Source of the DNA: Pseudomonas fluorescens
Lineage (GTDB): Bacteria > Pseudomonadota > Gammaproteobacteria > Pseudomonadales > Pseudomonadaceae
Direction of reading: 5' to 3'
NCBI RefSeq assembly: GCF_000730425.1
Contig: NZ_CP008896.1
Location: forward strand, 4,030,001 to 4,094,000
Length of the DNA: 64,000 nt
The translations under genes were made by a program, and so were the position numbers. This document shows positions 36,540-47,012 of this stretch, piece by piece (within the stretch, counting starts at the first letter, position 1; each line of letters starts with the position of its first letter). The notes below the pieces were generated by a model that made no database searches, was not told the origin of the DNA, and saw nothing but the letters and a program-made list of their open reading frames with translations.

Positions 36540-39500
36540 ATGGACGCCCGCCAATTTGCCTTCCTTGCCCGCCAACCGTCTTCGGCCTTGAAGCGCCGCG
36601 ACACCTTCTGTGGTGTGCCCAAGAGTGGCCTGGCGCTGATCCTGGCCAATGCGCTGTTCTGGCAGCCGCTGTTGGTCCAGGCCGACGGCATTGTGGTCAG
36701 CGGCCCCGGCACCACGGTGGGCGCGGCGGGCAATGGCGTACCGGTGGTGAACATCGCCACGCCCAATGGCAGCGGCCTGTCCCACAACCAGTTCAAGGAC
36801 TACAACGTCGGCGCCAACGGCCTGATCCTCAACAACGCCACGGGCCGTACGCAAGAAACGCAACTGGGCGGGATCATCCTCGGCAACCCCAACCTCAAGG
36901 GCGGCGCCGCCAATATCATCCTCAACGAAGTCAACGGCGGCAGCCCCAGCCAGTTGCGCGGCTACACCGAAGTGGCGGGCCAGTCGGCCAAAGTCATCGT
37001 CGCCAACCCCTACGGCATCACCTGCAACGGGTGCGGCTTTATCAACACCCCCAACGTGACCCTGAGCACCGGCAAGCCCATCCTCGACAACGGTCGCCTG
37101 GACCGCTACCAGGTCGATGGCGGCGCGGTGACCATCGACGGCCAGGGCCTGGACGCCAGCGCTGTCGACCGCTTCGAAATCATCACGCGCTCAGCCAAAA
37201 TCAACGCGCAGATCAATGCGCGCAACTTGACCGTGATTGCCGGGCGCAACGACGTCAACGCCCAGACCCTGAATGCCACTGCACGTGCAGATGATGGCAG
37301 TGTCAAACCGGAGTTGGCGATTGACTCCAGTGCGTTGGGCGGGATGTATGCCGGTGCGATCAAGCTGGTAGGCACCGAAGCCGGTGTCGGGGTGAAGCTG
37401 GACGGCACCTTGGCTGCCAGTGGTGGTGATATTCATCTTGATGCCAGTGGCCGTTTGAGCATGGTCAATGCCAAGGCCAGCGAAGCGGTCGTCATCAAGG
37501 CCGGCCAGTTGGATGCCACAGGTGCGGTCTATGCCGGTACCCGTATAGATGTACAAACCACCACGGGTTTGAACAACCAGAAAAGCCTCGCTGCACGAGA
37601 CAGCATCACCCTGACCAGCAGCGGGCAGGTGATCAACAACGGCATCATCGAAGCGGGCGTCAACCCTGATGAAAGCCGCAATACCAATGGTGACGTGAGC
37701 CTTACAGCCTCCAATCTCAAGAATGCCAAAAGCGTGGTTGCCAGTCGCACGCTGACGGTGACGACTAGCCAGACCCTGGATAACCAGGCTGGGACATTGA
37801 GCGGCTTAAAAACCGTAGTGATCGCTGGTCAACTCGATAACCGTGGTGGCCGTGTCCTCGGTGTCGACTCTCTGAAGGTTAACGCCAATGGTTTCGACAA
37901 CCGGGCCGATGGATTGCTGCAAAGTGAGAACAGTGCGGACGTCACGGTGGTGGCTGCGCTGAACAACCAGAATGGTCGGGTGATAGGTCTCAAGGACTTG
38001 ACGCTTAGCACCGATCAACTGATCAACGATAACGGCCAGGTTGCGAGTACCGAGCGAGTAAGTGTCACCGCTGGGCAGTTGAGCAACCAACTGGGCGAAA
38101 TCTCCGCCAGCCAAACCAACGTTACCGCCACGACGCTGGATAACCGCTCCGGCAAGCTGCTGGGCAGCCACCTCAACGTGATCGCCAGCGGCGCGATCGA
38201 TAACCGCCTGGGGATTTTCTCGGCCACCCGTTTGCTGACGGTGCAGGCGGCGAGCCTGGATAACAGTGCTAAAGGTGCCCTGCAAAGCCAGGGTGGCTTG
38301 ACTGCAACCGTCACGGGGCTGCTCAGCAACCAAAGCGAAGGCCGGTTGGTGAGTGAAGGTGCTCAGCAGGTCACTGTGGGGCAGTTGAACAACAGCCAGG
38401 CGGGGTTGTTATCCAGTAAAACCACTCTGGTTGTGCACGGCGATAGCTTGGTCAATCAGGGAGGCCAGGTCATCGCAGACGGGGCATTGACCCTGACCGG
38501 TGGCAGCTTCGACAACAGTCAAAAGGGCTCTATCAGTAGCAAAGCTGACATCCTTGTTGAACTGACCAGTCTGGACAATAGTCAAGGCGGTCAACTGAAC
38601 AGCGATGGAGTGTTGACCCTCAATGCCAGCCAAATCGAAAACGCCGCCGGACACCTCGGTGCCAAGAGCGATGTGCTGGCGACGGTCGGGGTGTTTAATC
38701 AACAGGGGGGTGAATTAGTCAGCGAAGGTGCGCTGACGCTCAAAGGCACCTCCCTGGATAACCGCAATGCGGGTTTTGTCTCTGGCGTTAAAGGTGTGGA
38801 CCTGCGCAGCCAGACCGTCTTCAACCAGCAAGGCGAGATATCCAGCCAGGCCAAAGTGCTGCTGGTGGCTGATCAACTGAACAACAGCACCGGCAAGGTG
38901 ATGGGTGACAGTGGCTTGACCCTGACGGTGCAACGCCTGCTCAACCAGAGCAAAGGGCTGCTGGCGGGGCGCGAGAGCTTGGTGTTGAACGGCGCTCAAC
39001 TGGATAACCGCTTGGGTGGTCGCGTCACCAGCCAAAAGAACCTGAACATCAACCTGACCGGTGACCTGCTCAACCAGGCCCAGGGCACATTGCTCAGTGA
39101 AGGCGTGTTAACGGTCAAGGCTGGCACGTTGGACAACAGCCAGGGCGGCATTCTGTCTGCCGCCAACGCCCTGTCGATCACGACTCAGGGCCAATTGAAC
39201 AATCAGGCGGGCAAACTGCTGGCCGATGGCACGGCCACGCTGGCGAGTACTGCGCTGAACAACAGCCAGGGCGGCGTGATCAGCGCCAAGCAACAGATTG
39301 ACGTGCGCAGTGCCGGCCTGGACAACAGCCGGCAAGGCAGCATCAGCAGTGACGCCGGGATCACCCTCAATGCCGGGCAACTGGACAACAGCCAACAAGG
39401 TTCGATCTTTGCCAAGTCCACGGTCAAGGCAACCCTGGCCGGGCTGGACCAACATGATCGTGGCGAGTTGGTCAGCGATACCAGCATCGACCTGGACTTG

Positions 39501-42500
39501 AGCCATGGGCAACTGATCAACCGCGACCGCGGCCTGATTGCGACCCCAGGCCAATTGCTGTTGAACAACCTGGGCAGCGTCGACAACAGCCAGGGCGGCG
39601 AAATTTCCAGCACGCAATCGTTCCTGCTGGCGGCCGATGCGTTGAACAACCGGGGCGGCAAAGTCATCAGTGGCGACAGCCTTCAGGTACGCGTCGCCAA
39701 GGCGTTGGATAACAGCGTCGAAGGTGTGTTGTCTGCGAAGAACCTCCTGCAGGTGGATGCAGATAGCCTGGACAACCAGGCCGGCGGCGCACTCGCCAGC
39801 CGTGGCGCGCTGGGCCTGAAGGTCACTGGCGTTCTGGACAACCATAACCAGGGGCTGATTTCCGCTGCCACCACGCTTACTACAACCTCGGGCTCATTGA
39901 ACAACAGCGACAAGGGCCGGTTTTCTGCCGGTACGCTTCAGACCCTGAGCACGGGCACGCTGAACAACGGGCAGGGCGGGCAACTGGTCAGCGATGGCAG
40001 CCTGACGCTGACCGCTGCTGATGTCGATAACCGCAGTGGCGTGATCGGCAGCCAGCAAGCCTTGAACCTGACCGTCGCCAACCTCGATAACGGTGCGGGC
40101 CTGATCAACAGTCAAAGCGATCTCACCTTGGTGGGCCAGCGCGTGGACTCAAGCCTGGACGGGGAAATTTCGTCCAAGGGCGACTTGAAACTCACCGTCC
40201 AGAAACTGATTCAGCGCCAGGGCCGTTTGATCGGCGAGCGCGCCGTGACCCTCGACCTGCAAGGTGGAGATCTGGACAACAGTGCGGGTTTGATCAGCGC
40301 CAAAGGGCCGTTGACCTTCGCCCGTCTGGCCAACCTGACCAACCGTGAGCAAGGCGAAATCTCCAGCCAGACGGCGTTCACCGTGGCAGCCAAGCGCATC
40401 GATAACGGTGATCGCGGGGTCATCCTCAGTGCCGATCAACTGCGTCTCGAAGCGGATGCAGTGGTCAACGCCGACAAGGGTTTGATCTCTGGCTGGAATG
40501 GCCTGACGGTCGTTGGGGGCAGCCTGGACAACAGCGCCGAGGGTACGCTGTCGAGCAAGAGCGGCACCTTGCAAGCCACGCTCACTGGCGTGCTGGATAA
40601 CCACGCAGCGGGTGCCCTGGTCAGTCAGGGCAAGCAGACCATCAGCGCCGCCAGCCTGAATAATGATCAAGGGATCATCTCAGGCCAGGCTGATGTCAGC
40701 CTTAACGTTGCCGGTCGCCTGGATAACAGCAACAACGGGTTGATTTCCGCCGCTCAACGCCTGGACTTCAATAACGCCCAGAGTCAAATCCTCAACCGTG
40801 CTGGCCGGGTCAACGCTGGCAACATCACCCTTGTTGGCGAGAGTCTGGACAACAGCGCCGGCCAACTGATCAGCCAGGGCACCTTGGAAGGCACCCTCAG
40901 CGGTGCGCTGATCAACGCCAACAATGCCCGCCTGGCCAGTGGCGCGGCCTTGCTGCTGAACGCATCGAACCTGGATAACCGTGGCGGCCAACTGGTCAGC
41001 CAGGACCGGCTCGACCTGACCCTCGCCAAGGGCGACCTGGATAACCGCGACAAAGGCACGCTCGCCAGCCAGCAAGACCTGGTGATCAAGTTGCTGGCCG
41101 GTGACGTCAACAACCAGGAAGACGGCCTGATCTTCAGCCAGAAGGGCAAGCTTGATCTCGTCGCTCGAACCCTCAGTAACCAGAAGGGCACGTTACAAAG
41201 CCAGGCCGACAACCAGCTACGCCTCAGTGGCGCCCTGAATAACCAGGGCGGCCGGGTCGACAGCCTCAGCGGCAACCTGGACCTGCAAACGGCCAGTGTG
41301 GTCAACACTGCTGGCGGCGTACTGAACAGCAGCAAGGGCTGGATCAAACTGGTCACAGGGTTGTTCAACAATGGCAGCGGTATCACCCAGGCGCAATCGC
41401 TGGACATCGAAGCCAAGGGCGGGTTGCTCAACCAACTGGGGCACCTGTCGGCCCTGGGCGGTGAAAACCGCATCGTCACCAGCACCCTGAACAACCAGGG
41501 CGGTGGCGTGTATGCCGATACCTTGCTCAAGGTCACGGCCCAGGATTTCGATAACCAGGGCACGGCTATCGGCAACGGTGGCAAGGTCGGGGCACGCGCC
41601 ATCGACTTTGGCCTGACAGGCACCCTGAGTAACCGCTTTGGCTTGATCGAAAGCGACGAAACCCTGCGTCTCGCCGCACAAACCATCAGCAACGTGGGCG
41701 GTACCCTGCGGGCCATGGGCCGCACCGGCTCCACCAACATCAGCACATTGGGGCTGTTCGATAACCGCCTCGGTGCGCTGGAAAGTGCCAACGAAAACCT
41801 CAACCTGCAAGCTGCCAGCCTGGACAACAACGGCGGGCGCATCGTCCATAGCGGCAGCGGCAAATTCGACCTGACCTCCGACCAGGTCACCCGTGCCGGC
41901 GGCAGTTTCGTCACCAACGGCCAACTGGACATCAAGGCCGCGAGCTGGACCAACAGCAGCGTGATCCAGGCCGGGCGCCTGAACCTCGATATCGGCCAGT
42001 TCACCCAGACCGCCAGCGGTCAGTTGCTCGGCTCACAAAGCCTGACCGGCACTGGCGATACCTGGACCAACGAAGGCCTGCTGGCCAGTGACGGCACCCT
42101 CAACCTCACGCTTACCGGTGGCTACAGCGGCAACGGTCGGGTCAGCAGCCTGGGCAGCATGACCCTCACCAGCGCCCGCACGGACCTGGGCGACAACGGG
42201 CGTATTGCTGGCGGTGCACTTACCCAGATCAACAGCACCACCCTGAACAATCGCGGACGCCTGACCGCCATCGGCGACCTGACCGTCAACGCCACCACTT
42301 TGAACAACTACGGCACCCTGGGCGGCGCTGAAAAGGTCCGCCTGAACGCCACTCACCTGCTCAATGACAAGGGCCTGATCTTCAGCGGCAACGACATGAC
42401 GTTGCGCGTCAACGACTTGAGCAACCGTTATGGCGACGTCTACAGCCTTGGCGGCCTGGACATTGCCCGGGACGATGCCAACGGGCGCAGTGCGCTGATC

Positions 42501-45500
42501 GAGAACATCTCCGGCACGCTGGAAAGCGCCGGCAATATGCGATTGCTGGCGGACACCCTGAGCAACCGTCGCGACCAGTTCAGCACTGAAAAGAAGCTGG
42601 TGTCGGGCAACCTCAGCACGCGCTTCGATGACTTCTGCAAAGGCAAGGGCTGTGAAGTCCACTTCAGCGCTGTCGAGCGTTATGAAGACGTGGTCACCGG
42701 CAGTGCGGCGTCGGCGTTCATCAATGCCGGCGGTGACCTGACAGTGGGCAGCCAGACCTTCGACAACCTTTACAGCTCGGTCTCGGCTGCCCAAAACATC
42801 CAGATCAACACTGCTGTGCTGAACAACGTCGGCGCAGCCGGTGGTGAAGAGAAACACTACAACTCCGAGTTCTATACCCGGGATCGCGGCCAATACAACA
42901 CGTTTATCAGCCGCAGAGACCAGCTGAACCTCTACAACGACCCCAACTCCGGCGATTACCGTCCTGGTGAAATGACCATGGACAAGTTGATGAGCGGGAT
43001 TGGCAACTTTTTTAACTTCTCCAGCTATGTAGTACCGACTACCGGCAGTGTGATTGCCCCCGCGGTTATTCAGGCGGCCGGTTCAGTCACCGTTAACGCC
43101 ACCCAGCAAATCAACAACAGTGTGATCCGCCCCAACGCCACGGATATCAATACGCCGGCGCAAAACCGCAACACCAACTCTGACGTGTTTGCCTCCACGG
43201 TCAAACCGGCGATCACTGCACAACTTCCGTCGGACCTGGCCCAGCGTCAGGTCAACCCGGTGACCTTGCCTGGCTTCAGTTTGCCGACCAGCCAGAACGG
43301 TTTATTCCGCCTCAGCGGCCAAGCCGCGAAAGGCGGCGCAGCGGGTCAAGCGGCCACCGGTACCGGTGACTTCACCGTGAGTGGGCGTGTGGTCAGCGCC
43401 GCCGAGCGCGAGAAAACCCTCGACTACAGTGCCGTGCAAGAGCGCGGCTTCAGCCTCGCTGGTCAGCCGGTTAGTAGTGCGGTCAACGGCCAGGGCCCGC
43501 TGGTCCTGGACAGCCGTGCACCTTCGATCACCCGCGTGCAAGGGCTACCGGAAATCGCTCCGGTGGATAACAGCCACAAATACCTGATCGAGACCAACCC
43601 GGCGCTCACCGACCTCAAGCAGTTCATGAGCTCCGACTACCTGCTGGGTAAGCTGGGTTACAACCCCGATGACAGCTGGAAACGCCTAGGTGATGGCCTC
43701 TACGAGCAACGCCTGATCCGCGAAGCCGTGGTAGCGCGCACTGGCCAGCGTTACATCGACGGGATCACCAGCGACGACGCGTTGTTCCGCTACCTGATGG
43801 ACAACGCCATCTCCTACAAGGACTCGCTGAACTTGCAGCTCGGTGTGTCGTTGACTGCCGAACAAGTGGCGGCACTGACCCACGACATCGTCTGGATGGA
43901 GGAGGCCGAGGTCAACGGCCAGAAAGTCCTGACCCCCGTGCTTTACCTCGCCCAGGCCAACAACCGCCTGGCGCCCAACGGCGCACTGATCCAGGGCCAG
44001 GACGTGAGCCTGATCACCGGCGGCGACCTGCACAACAGTGGCACTCTACGGGCCAAAAATAATCTGGACCTGGTCGGCGGCAACATCGACAACAGCGGCC
44101 TGATGCAAGCCGGCAACCGCCTGGACATGCTCGCCACCGACTCGATCCGCAACAGCCGCGGCGGCATTGTCACCGGCCGCGACATCAGCGCCACCGCGCT
44201 GACCGGCGACATCATCAACGAGCGCACCGTGACCACCTTCAAGCGTGAGGGGGAGAAATTTCAACTGCGCGATGACGTGGTCAGCGATGCCTCGCGCTTC
44301 GAAGCCACGGACACCCTCAAACTCAGCTCTGGGCGTGACGTCCTCAACCTCGGCAGCCACCTCAAGGCTGGAGGCAATGCCAGCGTGACCGCTGGGCGCG
44401 ATGTAGTGATCGCCAGCCAAACCGAAGAAGACAGCGCCGCCTACCAGCGCCGCCGGGTCAAGAGCACCGAACAAACCCTCCTGCAACACGGCTCCAGCGT
44501 AGACGTGGGTGGCAACCTGGCCATCGACGCCCGACGCGACATCGCTGTGGTCGCCAGCACCGTTAGCGCGGCAAAAGACCTCAGCGCCAAGGCCGGCGAA
44601 AGCCTGACCCTGGCTGCAGCGGCCAACGAGGAGCATGACTATTCCAAAGGCAAAAAAGGCGGGACCAAAACCACCACCCAACTGGACACCGTCACCCAAC
44701 AAAGTGCCGAACTAAAGGCCGGCGGCGACCTGATCGCCATCGCCGGCACCGACCTGACCCTGGTCGCCAGCAAAATCAGCGCGGGCAATGAAGCGTATGT
44801 ACACGCCGAAAACGAGCTGAACATGCTGGCGGCGCAGGACAGCAGTTATTCGCTGTATGACATGAGCAAGAAGGGCAACTGGGGCAGCAAGAAGACCCAA
44901 CGCGATGAAGTGACCGATGTGAAAAACATCGGCAGCGAGATCAAGACCGGTGGAGACCTGACGCTGGAGAGTGGTGGGGATCAGAAGTACCAGGCGGCGA
45001 AGCTCGACAGTGGCGGGGATATTGCGATTGTCAGCGGGGGAGCGGTGACGTTTGAGGCGGTTAAGGATTTGCGGCAGGAGAGTCATGAGAAGAGTAAGAG
45101 TGATATGGCATGGAATAGTGCCAAGGGGAAGGGCGCTACAGACGAGACTTTGCGTCAGACACAGATGGTGGCTCAGGGGGAGTTAGCTATTCGTGCTGCT
45201 GGCAAGATCAACATTGACATTAAACAAATTGATCAAAAGACAGTCAGCCAAACGATTGATGCGATGGTTCAAGCTGAGCCTCAGTTGGCGTGGATCAAGC
45301 AAGCTGAGGCCAGCGGGCAAGTGAATTGGCGCGTGGTAAAGGAGATCCACGACAGTTGGGATTATAAGCAGTCCGGATTAGGTGCTGCGCCCGCGCTGAT
45401 TATTTCGATTGTCGCCAGCATCTACTTGGGGCCTCTTGCCGGGGCCATGGCCAGCAACTTTGCAGTTGGGACGATCAATGGCGGCGGAGATATTGGTGCG

Positions 45501-46745
45501 GGCCTGAAAGCTGCAACCAGCAAAAATGCCATAAAGGGCTATGCCACGCAGATGGTGACAAGTGAGATTCTGAGTGGAATAGACAATTCAGTTGCTGGTT
45601 GGAATCCCGATGGTCCGTTGATTCTGAATGCCAATGGTGTCAACAATCCAGGCTACTCTTCGAGCATGTTGGATTGGAATACGGTCAGTGAAAATGTGCT
45701 TCGAAGTAGTACACATGCTTTGGTCGCGGGCAGCGTTAACACGGCGATCAATGGTGGAAGTCTAAAAGATAATCTTGGCACGGCGGCAGTATCTGAGGGG
45801 CTTGATCTGACCGCGGCCTTTGGCAATAAACAGGTCGGTGATTTGGCCGACTATCTGAAGGTGAGCCCGGGGTCAGCCCAGAAAATCTTGATGCATGCTG
45901 TATTGGGTGGGGCACTGTCATCGGCAAAGGGTGGTGATTTTAAAACAGGTGCACTTGCGGGGGCTGCTGCGGAGGGTCTGACGTCTGTCGCAACGGAAAA
46001 CCTGAGTAAATACCTAGACTCTCAAATTACTACGAATCCCCAGTTCAAAGTGGCCACCGCTCAGGTCATAGGAGTTTTGGCGGGGGCTTTGGGCAATGGT
46101 GACCCTGAGACCGCCAGTTGGGTAGCGGGGAATGCACAGCGTTATAATGACTTTCTACATCCGGGTGGGAGCTGGGGAGCGGCTGCTTCCAGTCTCGGTG
46201 CTGATATGATCGAGCAAGGCAAAACGCCAGACGAGATGTCTGAAGCGTTCAGATCCTTAGCCAGAAGCGATGGCTATAAAGGACCAGGTTATGAGTATGT
46301 TGCTGGTTGGGTGTATGTTCCTGGCTCGCTAAGTGTAGCTGCAATGCCGGCAGCAGGTATTGTTGGTGCAGCAGCAGGTGCTGCTATTTCTGGTGGTGCA
46401 AACATCAGTTATCAGTTGTCCACAGAAAAGCCGTTTAGTTACGTCGATGCATCGATTGCTGCTGCTGTTGGTGGGGCGACTCAGGGTAGAGGATTCTGGG
46501 CTACGCAAGGTATGGGATTGGGCGGGTCTTATCTGGGGAGTTTGATCAAGGGTGAGGATCCGACGTATTCGTTAATGGGTTCAGCTGTGGGGGGGGCGAT
46601 GGGTTTTAAAGGCGGGCAGTTGGTAACTGGTCAACTGAGGCCCGTCCTAGGAGGGGCAGCTGATACAATAGGTAATACTGCCGGTTCTTTTGTTTCGGAA
46701 GTTGTTGGTGGGCAAATTCAATCATTGGGGACTAAAGATGAATAG
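36540..46745 (+). CDS. TpsA1: CdiA/filamentous haemagglutinin-like giant exoprotein with C-terminal toxin tip
   Basis: This 3401-residue contact-toxin or adhesin is exported by TpsB1. A long signal region ends near LVQADG. The TPS secretion domain (about 50-300) contains ATPNGSGLSHNQF and ANPYGITCNGCG. Residues about 300-2050 are beta-helix repeats with recurring LDNSQGG- and GTLSN-type turns. A central region with C-x4-C (FCKGKGC) follows, then a conserved block at about 2345-2460 (SHKYLIETN, SDYLLGKLG, GDGLYEQRL), further FHA repeats with AGRDV, and a DUF637-like region near 2935-3170. WVAGNAQRYNDFLHP (about 3195) stands where VENN-type linkers occur. The last 157 residues (from GYKGPG, residue 3245) are a Gly/Ala-rich hydrophobic tip repeated downstream. 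Base composition turns AT-richer from about 45,060. Confidence 0.9.
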   Translation: MDARQFAFLARQPSSALKRRDTFCGVPKSGLALILANALFWQPLLVQADGIVVSGPGTTVGAAGNGVPVVNIATPNGSGLSHNQFKDYNVGANGLILNNATGRTQETQLGGIILGNPNLKGGAANIILNEVNGGSPSQLRGYTEVAGQSAKVIVANPYGITCNGCGFINTPNVTLSTGKPILDNGRLDRYQVDGGAVTIDGQGLDASAVDRFEIITRSAKINAQINARNLTVIAGRNDVNAQTLNATARADDGSVKPELAIDSSALGGMYAGAIKLVGTEAGVGVKLDGTLAASGGDIHLDASGRLSMVNAKASEAVVIKAGQLDATGAVYAGTRIDVQTTTGLNNQKSLAARDSITLTSSGQVINNGIIEAGVNPDESRNTNGDVSLTASNLKNAKSVVASRTLTVTTSQTLDNQAGTLSGLKTVVIAGQLDNRGGRVLGVDSLKVNANGFDNRADGLLQSENSADVTVVAALNNQNGRVIGLKDLTLSTDQLINDNGQVASTERVSVTAGQLSNQLGEISASQTNVTATTLDNRSGKLLGSHLNVIASGAIDNRLGIFSATRLLTVQAASLDNSAKGALQSQGGLTATVTGLLSNQSEGRLVSEGAQQVTVGQLNNSQAGLLSSKTTLVVHGDSLVNQGGQVIADGALTLTGGSFDNSQKGSISSKADILVELTSLDNSQGGQLNSDGVLTLNASQIENAAGHLGAKSDVLATVGVFNQQGGELVSEGALTLKGTSLDNRNAGFVSGVKGVDLRSQTVFNQQGEISSQAKVLLVADQLNNSTGKVMGDSGLTLTVQRLLNQSKGLLAGRESLVLNGAQLDNRLGGRVTSQKNLNINLTGDLLNQAQGTLLSEGVLTVKAGTLDNSQGGILSAANALSITTQGQLNNQAGKLLADGTATLASTALNNSQGGVISAKQQIDVRSAGLDNSRQGSISSDAGITLNAGQLDNSQQGSIFAKSTVKATLAGLDQHDRGELVSDTSIDLDLSHGQLINRDRGLIATPGQLLLNNLGSVDNSQGGEISSTQSFLLAADALNNRGGKVISGDSLQVRVAKALDNSVEGVLSAKNLLQVDADSLDNQAGGALASRGALGLKVTGVLDNHNQGLISAATTLTTTSGSLNNSDKGRFSAGTLQTLSTGTLNNGQGGQLVSDGSLTLTAADVDNRSGVIGSQQALNLTVANLDNGAGLINSQSDLTLVGQRVDSSLDGEISSKGDLKLTVQKLIQRQGRLIGERAVTLDLQGGDLDNSAGLISAKGPLTFARLANLTNREQGEISSQTAFTVAAKRIDNGDRGVILSADQLRLEADAVVNADKGLISGWNGLTVVGGSLDNSAEGTLSSKSGTLQATLTGVLDNHAAGALVSQGKQTISAASLNNDQGIISGQADVSLNVAGRLDNSNNGLISAAQRLDFNNAQSQILNRAGRVNAGNITLVGESLDNSAGQLISQGTLEGTLSGALINANNARLASGAALLLNASNLDNRGGQLVSQDRLDLTLAKGDLDNRDKGTLASQQDLVIKLLAGDVNNQEDGLIFSQKGKLDLVARTLSNQKGTLQSQADNQLRLSGALNNQGGRVDSLSGNLDLQTASVVNTAGGVLNSSKGWIKLVTGLFNNGSGITQAQSLDIEAKGGLLNQLGHLSALGGENRIVTSTLNNQGGGVYADTLLKVTAQDFDNQGTAIGNGGKVGARAIDFGLTGTLSNRFGLIESDETLRLAAQTISNVGGTLRAMGRTGSTNISTLGLFDNRLGALESANENLNLQAASLDNNGGRIVHSGSGKFDLTSDQVTRAGGSFVTNGQLDIKAASWTNSSVIQAGRLNLDIGQFTQTASGQLLGSQSLTGTGDTWTNEGLLASDGTLNLTLTGGYSGNGRVSSLGSMTLTSARTDLGDNGRIAGGALTQINSTTLNNRGRLTAIGDLTVNATTLNNYGTLGGAEKVRLNATHLLNDKGLIFSGNDMTLRVNDLSNRYGDVYSLGGLDIARDDANGRSALIENISGTLESAGNMRLLADTLSNRRDQFSTEKKLVSGNLSTRFDDFCKGKGCEVHFSAVERYEDVVTGSAASAFINAGGDLTVGSQTFDNLYSSVSAAQNIQINTAVLNNVGAAGGEEKHYNSEFYTRDRGQYNTFISRRDQLNLYNDPNSGDYRPGEMTMDKLMSGIGNFFNFSSYVVPTTGSVIAPAVIQAAGSVTVNATQQINNSVIRPNATDINTPAQNRNTNSDVFASTVKPAITAQLPSDLAQRQVNPVTLPGFSLPTSQNGLFRLSGQAAKGGAAGQAATGTGDFTVSGRVVSAAEREKTLDYSAVQERGFSLAGQPVSSAVNGQGPLVLDSRAPSITRVQGLPEIAPVDNSHKYLIETNPALTDLKQFMSSDYLLGKLGYNPDDSWKRLGDGLYEQRLIREAVVARTGQRYIDGITSDDALFRYLMDNAISYKDSLNLQLGVSLTAEQVAALTHDIVWMEEAEVNGQKVLTPVLYLAQANNRLAPNGALIQGQDVSLITGGDLHNSGTLRAKNNLDLVGGNIDNSGLMQAGNRLDMLATDSIRNSRGGIVTGRDISATALTGDIINERTVTTFKREGEKFQLRDDVVSDASRFEATDTLKLSSGRDVLNLGSHLKAGGNASVTAGRDVVIASQTEEDSAAYQRRRVKSTEQTLLQHGSSVDVGGNLAIDARRDIAVVASTVSAAKDLSAKAGESLTLAAAANEEHDYSKGKKGGTKTTTQLDTVTQQSAELKAGGDLIAIAGTDLTLVASKISAGNEAYVHAENELNMLAAQDSSYSLYDMSKKGNWGSKKTQRDEVTDVKNIGSEIKTGGDLTLESGGDQKYQAAKLDSGGDIAIVSGGAVTFEAVKDLRQESHEKSKSDMAWNSAKGKGATDETLRQTQMVAQGELAIRAAGKINIDIKQIDQKTVSQTIDAMVQAEPQLAWIKQAEASGQVNWRVVKEIHDSWDYKQSGLGAAPALIISIVASIYLGPLAGAMASNFAVGTINGGGDIGAGLKAATSKNAIKGYATQMVTSEILSGIDNSVAGWNPDGPLILNANGVNNPGYSSSMLDWNTVSENVLRSSTHALVAGSVNTAINGGSLKDNLGTAAVSEGLDLTAAFGNKQVGDLADYLKVSPGSAQKILMHAVLGGALSSAKGGDFKTGALAGAAAEGLTSVATENLSKYLDSQITTNPQFKVATAQVIGVLAGALGNGDPETASWVAGNAQRYNDFLHPGGSWGAAASSLGADMIEQGKTPDEMSEAFRSLARSDGYKGPGYEYVAGWVYVPGSLSVAAMPAAGIVGAAAGAAISGGANISYQLSTEKPFSYVDASIAAAVGGATQGRGFWATQGMGLGGSYLGSLIKGEDPTYSLMGSAVGGAMGFKGGQLVTGQLRPVLGGAADTIGNTAGSFVSEVVGGQIQSLGTKDE
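46272..46590 (+). repeat. First copy of the duplicated toxin-tip segment
   Basis: This 319-bp segment of tpsA1 is nearly identical to 47013-47331, with an offset of 741 bp. It starts at the GYKG codons, residue 3245 of TpsA1. Beyond 46590 the two copies diverge but remain related at protein level. It marks the left boundary of the exchangeable toxin module. Confidence 0.9.
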
Positions 46746-47010
46746 AGGGAAGTCTAAATTTAAACTGTTTTTTCTATTAATTATTTACTGTATTGTTTTG
46801 TTTGTTTTTTTGGCCTTTGTAGGGACCTTCATGGCCATATCTATTCATTACTTTAAGAGTGGCGTTTTGGACTTTACAAAAATTGATGCTCTCCGCTTGG
46901 TTTTTGGCGCTTTGGCTTACGCCATTCCTGTAGCAATAGGTGTTTGGGTTTTATATCTGCTCAAAGAGCGTAAAAGCGGCAAAGCCAATGATAGTGAGGC
47001 GGAGAGGTAG
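46738..47010 (+). CDS. Candidate membrane immunity protein for the TpsA1 tip
   Basis: This 90-residue protein has two strong membrane helices (about 10-36 and 52-76) and a charged C-terminus (KERKSGKANDSEAER). ATG 46738 overlaps the last codons of tpsA1, so it is coupled to it. Gene order (toxin tip then small gene) and AT-rich composition fit a CdiI-type immunity gene. A two-helix membrane protein suggests that the toxin acts on or in the inner membrane, in line with its hydrophobic Gly/Ala-rich tip. A related gene follows the duplicated tip at 47483. No known family is recognised. Confidence 0.75.
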   Translation: MNRGKSKFKLFFLLIIYCIVLFVFLAFVGTFMAISIHYFKSGVLDFTKIDALRLVFGALAYAIPVAIGVWVLYLLKERKSGKANDSEAER

Positions 47011-47012
47011 TC

